Source of the DNA: a virus
IMG/VR virus record: IMGVR_UViG_3300027793_000082
Location: 1-64,000 of that record
Reading direction: 5' to 3' (one strand)
DNA: 64,000 nt
Made by a program: the position numbers and the translations under genes. Position 1 is the first letter of the stretch, and each line of letters starts with the position of its first letter. The notes under the pieces are model-generated. The model did not search any database. It had not been told where the DNA came from and saw nothing but the letters and a program-made list of their open reading frames with translations. This document shows positions 52,767-59,965 of the stretch, piece by piece.

Positions 52767-53134
52767 GACTTCAGCGTCTCCTCAACTGATCGCAGCTCTT
52801 CGAAGTCCACCTTTTCGCTGTAGTAGCCATTGCTCTCACCCAGCCACCGGAGAGTGACAGAGCCCTTGATGGTGGCCAACTCATAAAAGGTCACCGTCTC
52901 GTGCCCCCAATCGCTGTTGCCTTCCAGTTGGCGTTCTTCAGCCACAAGGATTGGAGAGCTAACAAGATCATCAAGGTCACCGATAATCTCCTCGATGCGC
53001 ACATGCTCACAGCAGTCCTGCCAGTGATACATACGCCACCGCCGACCGCACTCGCTGTGGAAAATCAGTTGGTCTGGTTCGCGCTCCATCTCGATATGCA
53101 GCAGGGTGATGCCCTTAAGATCTTCAACACTCAT
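52763..53134 (-). CDS. DUF7448-like phage protein
   Basis: A 123-residue protein with the pattern ITLLHIEMEREPDQLIFHSE, WRMYHWQDCCEHVRIEEIIG, DLDDLVSSPILVAEE, which I recognise as the DUF7448 family of phage accessory proteins. The conserved CC-x-V and H residues suggest a metal or redox site, but no function is known to me. Part of the five-gene operon from 54373. Confidence 0.7.
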   Translation of the reverse strand: MSVEDLKGITLLHIEMEREPDQLIFHSECGRRWRMYHWQDCCEHVRIEEIIGDLDDLVSSPILVAEERQLEGNSDWGHETVTFYELATIKGSVTLRWLGESNGYYSEKVDFEELRSVEETLKS

Positions 53135-53137
53135 GCT

Positions 53138-53395
53138 CTACCTTTCCATTACCAGTAAGAAGTGAGTCATATCATCAATAGACTGAAACCAAATTCTCAC
53201 GTCCACACGTTCTGAGTTGGTACACACCGAAGTGTAAGTCCAGCGAGTGCGCCACCAATCATCTGCACCGGGAGTTCCAAAAAGCCTCAGTCCTAATGCA
53301 GCATTCTTCCGCCAGGTGGCTAAGGGCAAGTCAAACAGCTCCACCATATGTGGCCACCTATCAGGATCCTCATTCCAACACTGAATATTGGTCAA
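53138..53395 (-). CDS. small hypothetical protein
   Basis: An 85-residue Trp-rich protein (seven Trp), ending DVRIWFQSIDDMTHFLLVMER. It overlaps the zinc-binding protein gene by 4 nt. No family recognised. Confidence 0.52.
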   Translation of the reverse strand: MTNIQCWNEDPDRWPHMVELFDLPLATWRKNAALGLRLFGTPGADDWWRTRWTYTSVCTNSERVDVRIWFQSIDDMTHFLLVMER

Positions 53396-53673
53396 TGCAC
53401 CGTCTCTGGAAACAGATCATCGTCCTCATCCTGCATCAACAGGTGTAGCTGGTAGAGGTCGCTGAACTCTGGCCAAATGCTGGTGCAACGCTGGCAGATC
53501 TTGTCAGCCCAAGGATTCCCCTCCACGGCTTCGCAAGTCAGCACCGGCGTCTCACACCGGCCACACCAGCGACGGTTATCATCAAACCATACACCGTGTG
53601 GAGTAGGCATATCGGCAAATGCCTCAGCCAACAGGTCTCGATCCAACCAATCAGTGGTTAGAGTTGAGCTCAT
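53392..53673 (-). CDS. small zinc-ribbon-like protein
   Basis: A 93-residue acidic protein with two Cys pairs, CGRC and CQRC, separated by about 22 residues that include a further Cys, which could bind zinc. The ATG at 53673 has AAGGAG 7 nt upstream; the coding start overlaps the HARP-like gene end by 23 nt. A regulatory or protein-binding role is possible; no family recognised. Confidence 0.6.
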   Translation of the reverse strand: MSSTLTTDWLDRDLLAEAFADMPTPHGVWFDDNRRWCGRCETPVLTCEAVEGNPWADKICQRCTSIWPEFSDLYQLHLLMQDEDDDLFPETVH

Positions 53674-54373
53674 CTTCGATCTCCTTGAGAATGGCAGCAT
53701 TGTCTACAGACACGATCAGCGTGTCGCCTGCAAGTGTCACATGCTGCCCGTCATTGAGCAACAGATGCATCCGGCTCTCTTCCGTCTTGGCTCGCACACG
53801 CTCCAAATACGTGGTGAAACGTGCCTCAACCTCAAACCCAAACCTCTCAGCCACATCCATGATCTGAAAGATGCTTGCCTCGTTCACAGGCACCAGCCAA
53901 ACCTTACGAGTGGGTTCCCACTGTGCCCGATAACGATCACCCTTGTGCTCGCCCCGGATCTGCTTCAGATCAGCAACCACTTCCGGGCTGTAGGGAAACT
54001 CAAACACCGCAGTTTTGTCTTGGCTTGTGAGCCTACGGGAGGGCTTGCTGCACCCGCCCGCAACCTGGACAGGAGCGTTGGGATCCAGCGGTGCCAGCTT
54101 GAACACTGGCTGTTCCAGGAACGTCTTCACAAAGTCCGTCCCGCCAATTTGGCGCCGGTATTTGTTCACAAGCTTGAGTGCAGCCTGTGCCTGCTTCAGC
54201 GTGAAGGGCCTACCCTGCTGAGCACGATTGGCCAAGCTGTGACCAAACTCCGTATCAGCACCGCTGAAGCCCTGCTGATCATGCTGCCTAGCACCGTCGC
54301 ACACACCTGCCAGCGAGCAGATCATGCCTTCCACCGTGTGGGGCGCTGCGGGATCGACCTTCCAGTTGCTCAT
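53651..54373 (-). CDS. HARP-like protein, possible partner of the SNF2 helicase
   Basis: A 240-residue protein. Residues ~110-190 (AVFEFPYSPEVVADLKQIRG, YRAQWEPTRKVWLVPVNEAS) have the Arg-Gly...Trp...Trp pattern of the HARP/RecA-like annealing domain that is normally fused to the N-terminus of SMARCAL1-type SNF2 helicases. Residues ~1-105 contain a helical LTLKQAQAALKLVNKYRRQI-like module. Here it is a separate gene 1.1 kb upstream of the SNF2 gene. First gene of its operon, with promoter at 54399-54426 and a leader ending CCCAAATG. Confidence 0.6.
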   Translation of the reverse strand: MSNWKVDPAAPHTVEGMICSLAGVCDGARQHDQQGFSGADTEFGHSLANRAQQGRPFTLKQAQAALKLVNKYRRQIGGTDFVKTFLEQPVFKLAPLDPNAPVQVAGGCSKPSRRLTSQDKTAVFEFPYSPEVVADLKQIRGEHKGDRYRAQWEPTRKVWLVPVNEASIFQIMDVAERFGFEVEARFTTYLERVRAKTEESRMHLLLNDGQHVTLAGDTLIVSVDNAAILKEIEDELNSNH

Positions 54374-54398
54374 TTGGGCTCTCCGTCTCTACCCCGCC

Positions 54399-54426
54399 AA
54401 TATAGCGGATTTAGCAGGAGTGTCAA
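54399..54426 (-). promoter_or_regulatory. sigma70-type promoter of the 54373 operon
   Basis: The minus strand reads TTGACA (54421-54426), 16 nt, TATATT (54399-54404). The spacer and -10 are nearly repeated at 54630-54658. Confidence 0.78.
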
Positions 54427-54447
54427 CCTATATTTTGTGGTTTGTTT

Positions 54448-54609
54448 TCACGAGTGTTGGCAGTTTTTCACGTGGGAAATCCAACGTTGCAGCTCGGCTG
54501 AGGTCATTTTGCCCAGGTTCAATGGCAGTGATTGCGCAGACACAAGAGAGGCATCTGCAGGCCTGGCAGTTTCTGTAATCAGCTTGCGGAGTTGTTCACG
54601 ATCCATCAT
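54448..54609 (-). CDS. 53-residue hypothetical protein
   Basis: Small open frame starting MMDREQLRKLITETARPADA and ending SHVKNCQHS. Amino-acid use is protein-like (two amphipathic helices), and it lies directly behind its own promoter (54630-54658). No strong Shine-Dalgarno is visible before the tandem ATGs. No family recognised. Confidence 0.5.
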   Translation of the reverse strand: MMDREQLRKLITETARPADASLVSAQSLPLNLGKMTSAELQRWISHVKNCQHS

Positions 54610-54629
54610 GTGATATTTACCTTACCCGA

Positions 54630-54658
54630 GATATAGCGGATTTTTGCGGGAGTGTCAC
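54630..54658 (-). promoter_or_regulatory. sigma70-like promoter for the 53-residue gene
   Basis: The minus strand reads GTGACA (54653-54658), 17 nt, TATATC (54630-54635). Sequence between the boxes closely repeats that of the promoter at 54399-54426 (ATCCGCTATAT shared), suggesting duplication of a promoter cassette. Confidence 0.62.
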
Positions 54659-54662
54659 CCAG

Positions 54663-54839
54663 TTATTGGTAGCCCATTATCCAAAGGCTGTAGACGCAGG
54701 CCGCACCGTAGATATAGAGCCCCACACGCTTCCAGCTCCACTTTCCAATGGTGGTGAACAAAGTGTAACAAGTGTAGAGGCCAGCACCCAAAAGAACCAA
54801 TTCGGGCAGGAAAAAACTCAACTCGATCAACTGGTTCAT
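54663..54839 (-). CDS. 58-residue small membrane protein
   Basis: Begins MNQLIELSFFLPELVLLGAG and ends AACVYSLWIMGYQ, with two hydrophobic segments (residues ~8-28 and ~41-56). The ATG overlaps the stop of the upstream gene (ATGA). This frame is preferred over a 90-residue Cys/Arg-rich frame on the same strand, because of the coupling and membrane-protein composition. Function unknown. Confidence 0.55.
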   Translation of the reverse strand: MNQLIELSFFLPELVLLGAGLYTCYTLFTTIGKWSWKRVGLYIYGAACVYSLWIMGYQ

Positions 54840-55174
54840 TTAAGGTTCTCCGGATAGCTTTCCCACAACCACTCCTCCAACTTTTCCTTGCTGTGTTCAG
54901 GCAGCTCGCGTAGCTGTCGCACCTCATTCATCAGCTTCAGGATCCGCTCTGAGGCCACCTTGTCCAATGCGCCAAACCGCATGAGGAAACTGGATGGCAC
55001 AGTGGCTCCCCTATGCTGCTCGTGCCAGCGTTGCACCCACCGGTCCCGAAAACGGAGCCGGGCAAAGATTTCAAGGTCACTTTTTTCCCTCAGCTTCTCT
55101 ACAATCTCTTCATAGCTGAGATCGCGTGCTGTGGGCTTGCTTTCCTTAAACCAACTTTTGATGCCACTAAACAT
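54836..55174 (-). CDS. hypothetical charged helical protein
   Basis: A 112-residue, Glu/Arg/Lys-rich, mostly helical protein (YEEIVEKLREKSDLEIFARL). A very strong Shine-Dalgarno-like AGGAGGTG lies 16 nt before the ATG and a second GGAG lies 9 nt before it. First gene after the promoter at 55200-55227. No family recognised. Confidence 0.6.
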   Translation of the reverse strand: MFSGIKSWFKESKPTARDLSYEEIVEKLREKSDLEIFARLRFRDRWVQRWHEQHRGATVPSSFLMRFGALDKVASERILKLMNEVRQLRELPEHSKEKLEEWLWESYPENLK

Positions 55175-55199
55175 AGATGCTTCTCCAGGTTCACCTCCT

Positions 55200-55227
55200 A
55201 CTATATGGGATTCTTACCTAAGGTCAA
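55200..55227 (-). promoter_or_regulatory. sigma70-like promoter for the 55174 gene
   Basis: The minus strand reads TTGACC (55222-55227), 16 nt, TATAGT (55200-55205), placed directly after the pyrB stop. Confidence 0.65.
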
Positions 55228-55228
55228 C

Positions 55229-56131
55229 CTAAAACTTCCAGGGCACACTGTTGCTGAAAAGATGAAGGAAGATGGCTTGGCGCACATACAGCCCATACCG
55301 CATCTGCTTGAAATACACAGCCCTGGGATCACTGTCCAAACTGCTTGGCAGCTCATCAACACGCGGTAATGGGTGCATGATGATGGAGGTGCCCCGAGCT
55401 TTAATCATATGCTCGGGTGTGAGCTGATACTTGCCTAGAGTGTTTTGTAGGTTGGGTGCAATCCGTTCCTTCTGCACCCTTGTGACATAGATCACATCCA
55501 CTTGGCTCACGCACTCATCAAGGCTGGTGTAGACCTTGTCAGTTTTGTGGGTGAGCTCGGCAGGCATTTCCAATCCCGGAGGGCTTACCATATGCAGTCG
55601 CACATCGTAGAGGCGAAGCAGCCGGCTGAGGCTGTGCACCGTGCGTCCATGACGCAAGTCTCCCATGAGGCATACATCAATCTTTCTGGATAGCCCCACA
55701 TGACGCTGGATGGTGTAGAGGTCTAAAAGAGCTTGGGTGGGGTGTTCGCCTACACCATCACCTGCATTGATGATGGGCACTGGGCTCACAGCAGCAGCCC
55801 ATTGAGCAGCACCCTTTTCTGGATGGCGAAGCACGATGCAGTCAGAGTAGCTGGCCAAAGTTCGAATTGTGTCCTCAAGGTTCTCGCCCTTGCTTACTGA
55901 GCTGAAGCTGACATCGTTGATGGGGATAACTGAGCCGCCCAATCTCACCATAGCCGAGTAAAAGCTGCTGCTGGTGCGTGTGCTGGGCTCGTAGAAGAGA
56001 TTTGTGCTGACCTTACCTTGTGCAGCCGGTTGGCACAAGCCGATCTCGATGTTTCTTACAGTTTTGAAGAGGGATTGGATGCTGGGCACATCAAATTGGC
56101 TAATGCTCAGCAGATGTGGAACGGGAGTCAT
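55229..56131 (-). CDS. pyrB: aspartate carbamoyltransferase catalytic chain
   Basis: A 300-residue enzyme for the first committed step of pyrimidine synthesis (carbamoyl phosphate + aspartate). Active-site motifs are complete: FYEPSTRTSSSF (carbamoyl-phosphate loop), SVSKGENLEDTIR (the 80s loop Ser/Lys), GEHPTQALLDL, MGDLRHGRTVHSL and MHPLPRVDE. Length matches bacterial PyrB (~310). No regulatory pyrI nearby. I use the ATG at 56131; a GTG ten codons earlier is possible. It follows purM and a small frame in one transcript. PyrB is rarely seen in phages, to my knowledge. Confidence 0.93.
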   Translation of the reverse strand: MTPVPHLLSISQFDVPSIQSLFKTVRNIEIGLCQPAAQGKVSTNLFYEPSTRTSSSFYSAMVRLGGSVIPINDVSFSSVSKGENLEDTIRTLASYSDCIVLRHPEKGAAQWAAAVSPVPIINAGDGVGEHPTQALLDLYTIQRHVGLSRKIDVCLMGDLRHGRTVHSLSRLLRLYDVRLHMVSPPGLEMPAELTHKTDKVYTSLDECVSQVDVIYVTRVQKERIAPNLQNTLGKYQLTPEHMIKARGTSIIMHPLPRVDELPSSLDSDPRAVYFKQMRYGLYVRQAIFLHLFSNSVPWKF

Positions 56132-56360
56132 CTGGGTTCTTTCTTTCAATTGGGCCCACACAAAAGCTGAACCAGCTGGGCGCCCGGGGCAATGTGTTTT
56201 CGCTTGTGCTTTGACGTTTGTACAGGCGTGCCTCAGCTTCTGTGGAGAACAGTTGGCGGCGGATCAGGGTGCGGCCAACTCCACGGCTGCTTTCCCAAAT
56301 TTCCAACTCCCATTGGTTACTCAAAAATGATGGGCTCCGTGCCTGTAGTGATCTCGCCAA
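56100..56360 (-). CDS. small hypothetical protein between purM and pyrB
   Basis: An 86-residue frame overlapping purM by 44 nt and pyrB by 32 nt. The central part (WELEIWESSRGVGRTLIRRQ, STEAEARLYKRQ) looks protein-like. The ATG at 56360 lies inside purM; a TTG at 56324 with GGAG 9 nt upstream would shorten it to ~74 residues and reduce overlap. It may be a small accessory protein; no family recognised. Confidence 0.45.
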   Translation of the reverse strand: MARSLQARSPSFLSNQWELEIWESSRGVGRTLIRRQLFSTEAEARLYKRQSTSENTLPRAPSWFSFCVGPIERKNPDDSRSTSAEH

Positions 56361-57333
56361 TCACTTGTGCATCCTCTCCCATTTGGCTGAGGATTGAGAT
56401 GGTGTTGTGTGGATCATTGGTGACGATGCACATGCCCACACCCATGTTGAACACCTGGCGCATCTCGTCTGGGGCGATGGTTCCTAACTTTTGCAGGTAG
56501 GTGAAAACTGGTGGTGGTGGCATGAGGTTGGTGATGCGTGCTGTGAAACCTGCAGGCAACACCCTAGGCAAGTTTCCTAGTAAGCCACCACCTGTGATGT
56601 GAGCTGCTGCTCGGCACAAACGCAACTGGTGAAGTGCCAAAATTGGTTTGACATACAACCTGGTGGGTGTCATCAAACTCTCTCCCAGGGTTTTGTCTGA
56701 GTCCCAAGGTGAGGACTGCATAAGGTCCAGCTGGTGGTCCTGGATAAGCTTCCGAACCAAACTGAAGCCATTGCTGTGGATGCCTGAACTGGCTATGCCC
56801 ACGATGCTGTCGCCAGCAGCCACGTTCTGAGGCAAGAGTGTGTCACGTTCAACAGCCCCAACAGAGAACCCAGCTACGTCAAAATCCTTTGGTTGATACA
56901 CCCCTGGCATTTCAGCAGTTTCGCCGCCCACTAGGGCGCAGTCCACAGCACTGCAAGCCTCTGCTACGCCCTGTAGCAGTGTGGTGTAAAGCTCCACGTC
57001 CAACTGTCCAACACTGAGATAGTCCAGGAACCAAAGTGGCGTAGCGCCCATGCACACCAAATCGTTCACACACATGGCCACAAGGTCCTGTCCCAGTGTG
57101 TATAAGGATCCTGGCACTTGTTTAGCCAATTCTAGCTTTGTACCTACCCCATCTGTGGTACTTACAAATAGCGGGTCACGCATGCCTGTTTGCTTGGGAT
57201 CAAAAACAGCCCCAAATCCGCCCAAACTCCCTATTACTCCTGGACGTGTGGTGCGTTGTGCTAGTGGCTTGATGCGTTCTACAAACTCATTCCCATTGCT
57301 GATGCTTACTCCAGCCTCTTGGTAGCTGCTCAC
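56317..57333 (-). CDS. purM: phosphoribosylformylglycinamidine cyclo-ligase (AIR synthetase)
   Basis: A 338-residue purine-synthesis enzyme that closes the imidazole ring of AIR using ATP. Key motifs: SYQEAGVSISNGNEF at the start, STTDGVGTKLELA, YTLGQDLVAMCVNDLVCMGA, VGGETAEMPGVY, GIASSGIHSNGFSLVRK and HITGGGLLGNLPR. Homologs begin MSxxYxxAGV, which favours the GTG at 57333; this GTG overlaps the TGA of a 22-codon upstream frame (GTGA). The frame is open up to 57369. Together with purN and pyrB it points to de novo nucleotide supply during infection. Confidence 0.93.
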   Translation of the reverse strand: MSSYQEAGVSISNGNEFVERIKPLAQRTTRPGVIGSLGGFGAVFDPKQTGMRDPLFVSTTDGVGTKLELAKQVPGSLYTLGQDLVAMCVNDLVCMGATPLWFLDYLSVGQLDVELYTTLLQGVAEACSAVDCALVGGETAEMPGVYQPKDFDVAGFSVGAVERDTLLPQNVAAGDSIVGIASSGIHSNGFSLVRKLIQDHQLDLMQSSPWDSDKTLGESLMTPTRLYVKPILALHQLRLCRAAAHITGGGLLGNLPRVLPAGFTARITNLMPPPPVFTYLQKLGTIAPDEMRQVFNMGVGMCIVTNDPHNTISILSQMGEDAQVIGEITTGTEPIIFE

Positions 57334-57398
57334 ACCACCACCCAAAAAGCTGCGATAATGAGGCACCAAAGCACTGCCCCAAATGCAATCCCATTCAT
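57330..57398 (-). CDS. 22-residue hydrophobic leader peptide before purM
   Basis: MNGIAFGAVLWCLIIAAFWV plus VV, one membrane-spanning stretch. Its stop overlaps the purM GTG. AAGG lies 5 nt before the ATG. It could couple translation to purM or be a small membrane peptide; it may also be chance. Confidence 0.4.
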   Translation of the reverse strand: MNGIAFGAVLWCLIIAAFWVVV

Positions 57399-57422
57399 GA
57401 TGCCTTGAGCTGGGCCCAAGTC

Positions 57423-57428
57423 ATTATA
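57423..57428 (-). promoter_or_regulatory. possible -10 TATAAT for the purM-pyrB transcript
   Basis: A consensus TATAAT on the minus strand, 25 nt before the 22-codon leader. No matching -35 is found at 16-18 nt, so it is a weak call. Confidence 0.35.
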
Positions 57429-57491
57429 TCTATATCGTGTTTTCATTATGCAATTGTGTGGTTGCATCCTTGTGTTGTCAAATCCCAAAGG

Positions 57492-57893
57492 TCAAGCTGC
57501 ATTAGCCATGGGCACATAAGCCAAAATTTTCACTTCTGCTTCTCTTGCAGCTTGTGCTCTGTGGTTGCCGTCTATTATGCTGCCATTGGGCCCAAGGATG
57601 ATGGGCTCCACTTGCTCGCCACGTTCCAACCGGGCACTGTACCAGCGCACGCGATCCTCATCTATGTCTATGGTTCGCTCAAAAGGATCATCAGGGATCG
57701 TGTTGTCCATTTGGCTGTGCAGTTGGTTTGGATCCACCATGTGAATGCCCCAGTTTTGGGTGGCCATCCACTTAAGCATCGTGGGGTTCCTGGGATCCTC
57801 ATGATGATGGTGGCGGAACAACGTCAGCATCTCTTCCCCGGTGATGCTTTCGCGTATTATGGTGGCGCGTGCGGTAAAGTCTCGAGCTCTCAT
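57492..57893 (-). CDS. ParB/sulfiredoxin-like domain protein
   Basis: A 133-residue protein with the ParB-type nuclease/NTPase core: QVEPIILGPNGSIIDGNHRA, QAAREAEVKILAYVP, the GNHR box of the ParB/Srx fold. An N-terminal His-rich helix (LFRHHHHEDPRN) is unusual. Short proteins of this type in phages often lack the DNA-binding HTH; none is seen here. A CTAAATA sequence lies 20 nt before the ATG. Role unknown; CTP-binding or nuclease activity is possible from the family. Confidence 0.75.
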   Translation of the reverse strand: MRARDFTARATIIRESITGEEMLTLFRHHHHEDPRNPTMLKWMATQNWGIHMVDPNQLHSQMDNTIPDDPFERTIDIDEDRVRWYSARLERGEQVEPIILGPNGSIIDGNHRAQAAREAEVKILAYVPMANAA

Positions 57894-57937
57894 GATGTTT
57901 TCCTCTATGTGCTGATATTTAGAGGGTGTTGTTCTTA

Positions 57938-58582
57938 AATATGACTATGGAAAGCTCAAACAACAACCGTGACTTTGTGGAAAGTTGGCTCATGGAGATG
58001 CCAGAAGGCCTTGGTGAAGTTGGGGGGTTATGGGAACGACTGGACAGAACAATTGAGCACTACCGTATGGTTGGTTGGAAGCCAGAAAAGGTGAAACCAG
58101 GCTTATACAAAATAATCGATGGCCAAACAAGACTATATTGGTATGGCACTCCCACAAGAGTTGATTTAGCTATCTGGTTGCAACGCAAACCACAGAGCTT
58201 GGTGGTGCATATGAGTGGGAAAAATCCCGAATTGCGGGGCAAAGCACCTTATGCCAGTGACCTCTATGCAGCAGTGTTGGATGATAATGATGCGTCAGTT
58301 TTGTTGAGCGACACTCAGTTAAGTACCCAAGGCTTGCGGCTGTGGAAGCGAATGACTGAGATGGGCTATGCGGTCACTGTGTATGATGAATACAACCCAG
58401 GCAGGACCAGAAAAACCTTCACCAAGCCTCAGCAGCTGATGCGTTATTTTCAAGATGAAGACCAAGAGTTTGGGAGATACCGATATGTGCTAAGCAAGCC
58501 CGGCCAGAACCTTGAAGAGTGCATCAGCTTTTTCAATCTCCGCCGCTATAGAGAACTGGCAGGATTGGATTCAATAGGCTAG
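57938..58582 (+). CDS. hypothetical phage protein
   Basis: A 214-residue protein starting MTMESSNNNRDFVESWLMEM, with KPGLYKIIDGQTRLYWYGTP in the middle and RYRYVLSKPGQNLEECISFF near the end. I recall similar uncharacterised proteins in T4-like phages (DFVESWL...MPEG; KIID...YYWYGT) but no function. The start is ambiguous (ATGs at 57938 and 57944); GAGGG is 14 nt away and a TTAAAT overlaps the start. It is divergent from the ParB-like gene and is followed by tandem hairpins. Confidence 0.55.
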   Translation, partial: NMTMESSNNNRDFVESWLMEMPEGLGEVGGLWERLDRTIEHYRMVGWKPEKVKPGLYKIIDGQTRLYWYGTPTRVDLAIWLQRKPQSLVVHMSGKNPELRGKAPYASDLYAAVLDDNDASVLLSDTQLSTQGLRLWKRMTEMGYAVTVYDEYNPGRTRKTFTKPQQLMRYFQDEDQEFGRYRYVLSKPGQNLEECISFFNLRRYRELAGLDSIG

Positions 58583-58594
58583 CCACAAATGGCG

Positions 58595-58677
58595 AAAGCT
58601 GGGTTTACGGGTTCATCACCCCACCAGCTTTCCGTCCTCACTCAAACCGGGTTTACAGGTTCATCACCCTACCGGTT
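58595..58677. repeat. two tandem structured hairpins with covarying stems and a conserved 21-nt loop
   Basis: Hairpin 1: AAAGCTGG (58595-58602) / CCAGCTTT (58624-58631). Hairpin 2: AACCGG (58645-58650) / CCGGTT (58672-58677). The outer stems differ in sequence but stay paired. Both 21-nt loops read GTTTACRGGTTCATCACCCYA; the two differences are the R and Y positions, which pair (G-C in one, A-T in the other) next to two constant G-C pairs. They lie between two convergent genes, 13 nt and 15 nt from the stops. No T-tract follows on either strand. Confidence 0.65.
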
Positions 58678-58691
58678 CCCTATTTTGGAGC

Positions 58692-59156
58692 TTACTCTCC
58701 CGCAAGCTCGCGCTCCACATCTACCCCGAACTCCTGGTCCACCGCCTCCATCAGCTGGTTGACCCCGGCCTGCTTGGCAGCCTCGCGAGCAGCACGCTCC
58801 GCAGCCCGCTTCTCCCGCTTCCGGGCAGCGTCCCGGGCCCGCTTGGCAGCCAGCTTGTCCACAGGAGCAGCCTGCCTCTCAGCAGCTTCCTGGGCAGCAC
58901 GCTCAGCAGCCAGGATAGTCTCAATCTTCTTCCTGAGGTTCTTGGCCGGCACCACAGCATCAACGCCCTGGTTGCGCATCCACGCAACAGCGTCAGCCTT
59001 GGTCATGGGCTGAGGCAGCGTCTTGAACTGCACATCAGTATGCCCTTCACGTGCCAGCACAGTTTCACGGTGCTTGATGCTGCCGTTGCTAACCCGGAAA
59101 GTCAGCACACCCTGGAAGCGGCTGATACCAATGATGTTGAAGAGCTTGGTGTTCAT
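58692..59156 (-). CDS. hypothetical protein with Ala/Arg-rich helical tail
   Basis: A 154-residue protein. Residues ~1-65 look globular (MNTKLFNIIGISRFQGVLTF). Residues ~75-135 are an Ala/Arg/Lys/Glu-rich helix (RARDAARKREKRAAERAARE) likely to bind RNA or DNA or form a coil. GC-rich codons are typical of this region. GAGG lies 10 nt before the ATG and a promoter at 59192-59219 precedes it. No family recognised. Confidence 0.62.
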   Translation of the reverse strand: MNTKLFNIIGISRFQGVLTFRVSNGSIKHRETVLAREGHTDVQFKTLPQPMTKADAVAWMRNQGVDAVVPAKNLRKKIETILAAERAAQEAAERQAAPVDKLAAKRARDAARKREKRAAERAAREAAKQAGVNQLMEAVDQEFGVDVERELAGE

Positions 59157-59191
59157 TGTGTAGCATCCTCTGTTTCGTTGCCTACAACCGC

Positions 59192-59219
59192 ATAATAGCA
59201 TCACCATCTCAGCTGTCTA
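59192..59219 (-). promoter_or_regulatory. sigma70-like promoter for the 59156 gene
   Basis: The minus strand reads TAGACA (59214-59219), 16 nt, TATTAT (59192-59197). Confidence 0.62.
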
Positions 59220-59237
59220 CCGGTTTTTTCCAGAAAA

Positions 59238-59265
59238 GATGGATTTTTTCCCTAAAAAATCCATC
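59238..59265 (-). terminator. intrinsic terminator overlapping the FkbM stop codon
   Basis: A perfect 12-bp repeat GATGGATTTTTT / AAAAAATCCATC with a 4-nt loop, followed on the minus strand by TTTTCTGG. The TAG stop of the 59252 gene lies in the loop and first arm. Confidence 0.7.
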
Positions 59266-59965
59266 CAGGCGGAAACGTAGTTTGGTTTGGAGGAAGATTC
59301 CACTGGCGCAAAACAGCATCCAGCTTCATACCAGCATAAGGACCCAAGAGTCCCAACGCTTGTGGCGTTTTGGTGAAAATAGCATCAAATTCCACAATAT
59401 GCCCATCCCAGTGATCTACATGTGCAAGGCTTTTACACATGAACCCAAACTTATGTAACAGTTCCACGATATCATGTAGTAGTTTTTGTTTTTCGTATAT
59501 GGGGTGCAAGTGTGCCCCAAGCTCAATAGCCACAACATTGTGTAATAGCTCTTCAAAACCCTGCAACACTTGGTATTCATATCCTTGAACATCAATTTTC
59601 AAAACATCTGGCAACGGCACCTTGCCTTGATTATATAAGGTTTTGTATCGTGTTACAGACACTTGCTCTATGTCAGTTATTTCAAAAGCTGGTTTTATAC
59701 TGAAACTATTCAAGAATGGAAAATTGGGCTTTAACAGACTACAGCATCCTTGGCTTTTGGTAATATACAGCACACCAGTGTGTTCTGCGACGCCCAAGGC
59801 TTCTATCATAATTTGGCAGTTGGCTTGCGTAGGAACACTTGCTGGATTTGGCTCAAACAAAATTTTATGTACTTTTGGGTATAGACTGAAATCATATTTC
59901 AATCCACCTAATCCACCGACATCAACATAGACAAGATATTCAGGAGGCAATACTTGCATTTTCAA
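59252..59965 (-). CDS. FkbM family SAM-dependent methyltransferase
   Basis: A 237-residue protein with the FkbM fold: VYVDVGGLGGLKYDF (motif I), ILFEPNPASVP, then VPLPDVLKIDVQGYEYQVLQ and VVAIELGAHLHPIYEK. The end is compact and Trp/Pro-rich (FPPGWIF). It is the last gene of a three-gene cassette (UDP-xylose synthase, glycosyltransferase, FkbM) with 4-nt overlaps, so it probably methylates a sugar transferred by the cassette. It is only distantly similar to the FkbM protein at 11962-13050. Confidence 0.85.
   Translation of the reverse strand: MKMQVLPPEYLVYVDVGGLGGLKYDFSLYPKVHKILFEPNPASVPTQANCQIMIEALGVAEHTGVLYITKSQGCCSLLKPNFPFLNSFSIKPAFEITDIEQVSVTRYKTLYNQGKVPLPDVLKIDVQGYEYQVLQGFEELLHNVVAIELGAHLHPIYEKQKLLHDIVELLHKFGFMCKSLAHVDHWDGHIVEFDAIFTKTPQALGLLGPYAGMKLDAVLRQWNLPPNQTTFPPGWIF

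Noticed and set aside
53477-54613. A 378-codon plus-strand frame
   Set aside because: It lies opposite a tight minus-strand operon with good starts, and its amino-acid composition (His/Arg/Leu/Ser) is typical of antisense reading.
54655-54927. A 90-codon Cys/Arg-rich frame on the minus strand
   Set aside because: The 58-codon frame in the same place is coupled to the upstream stop and reads as a membrane protein.
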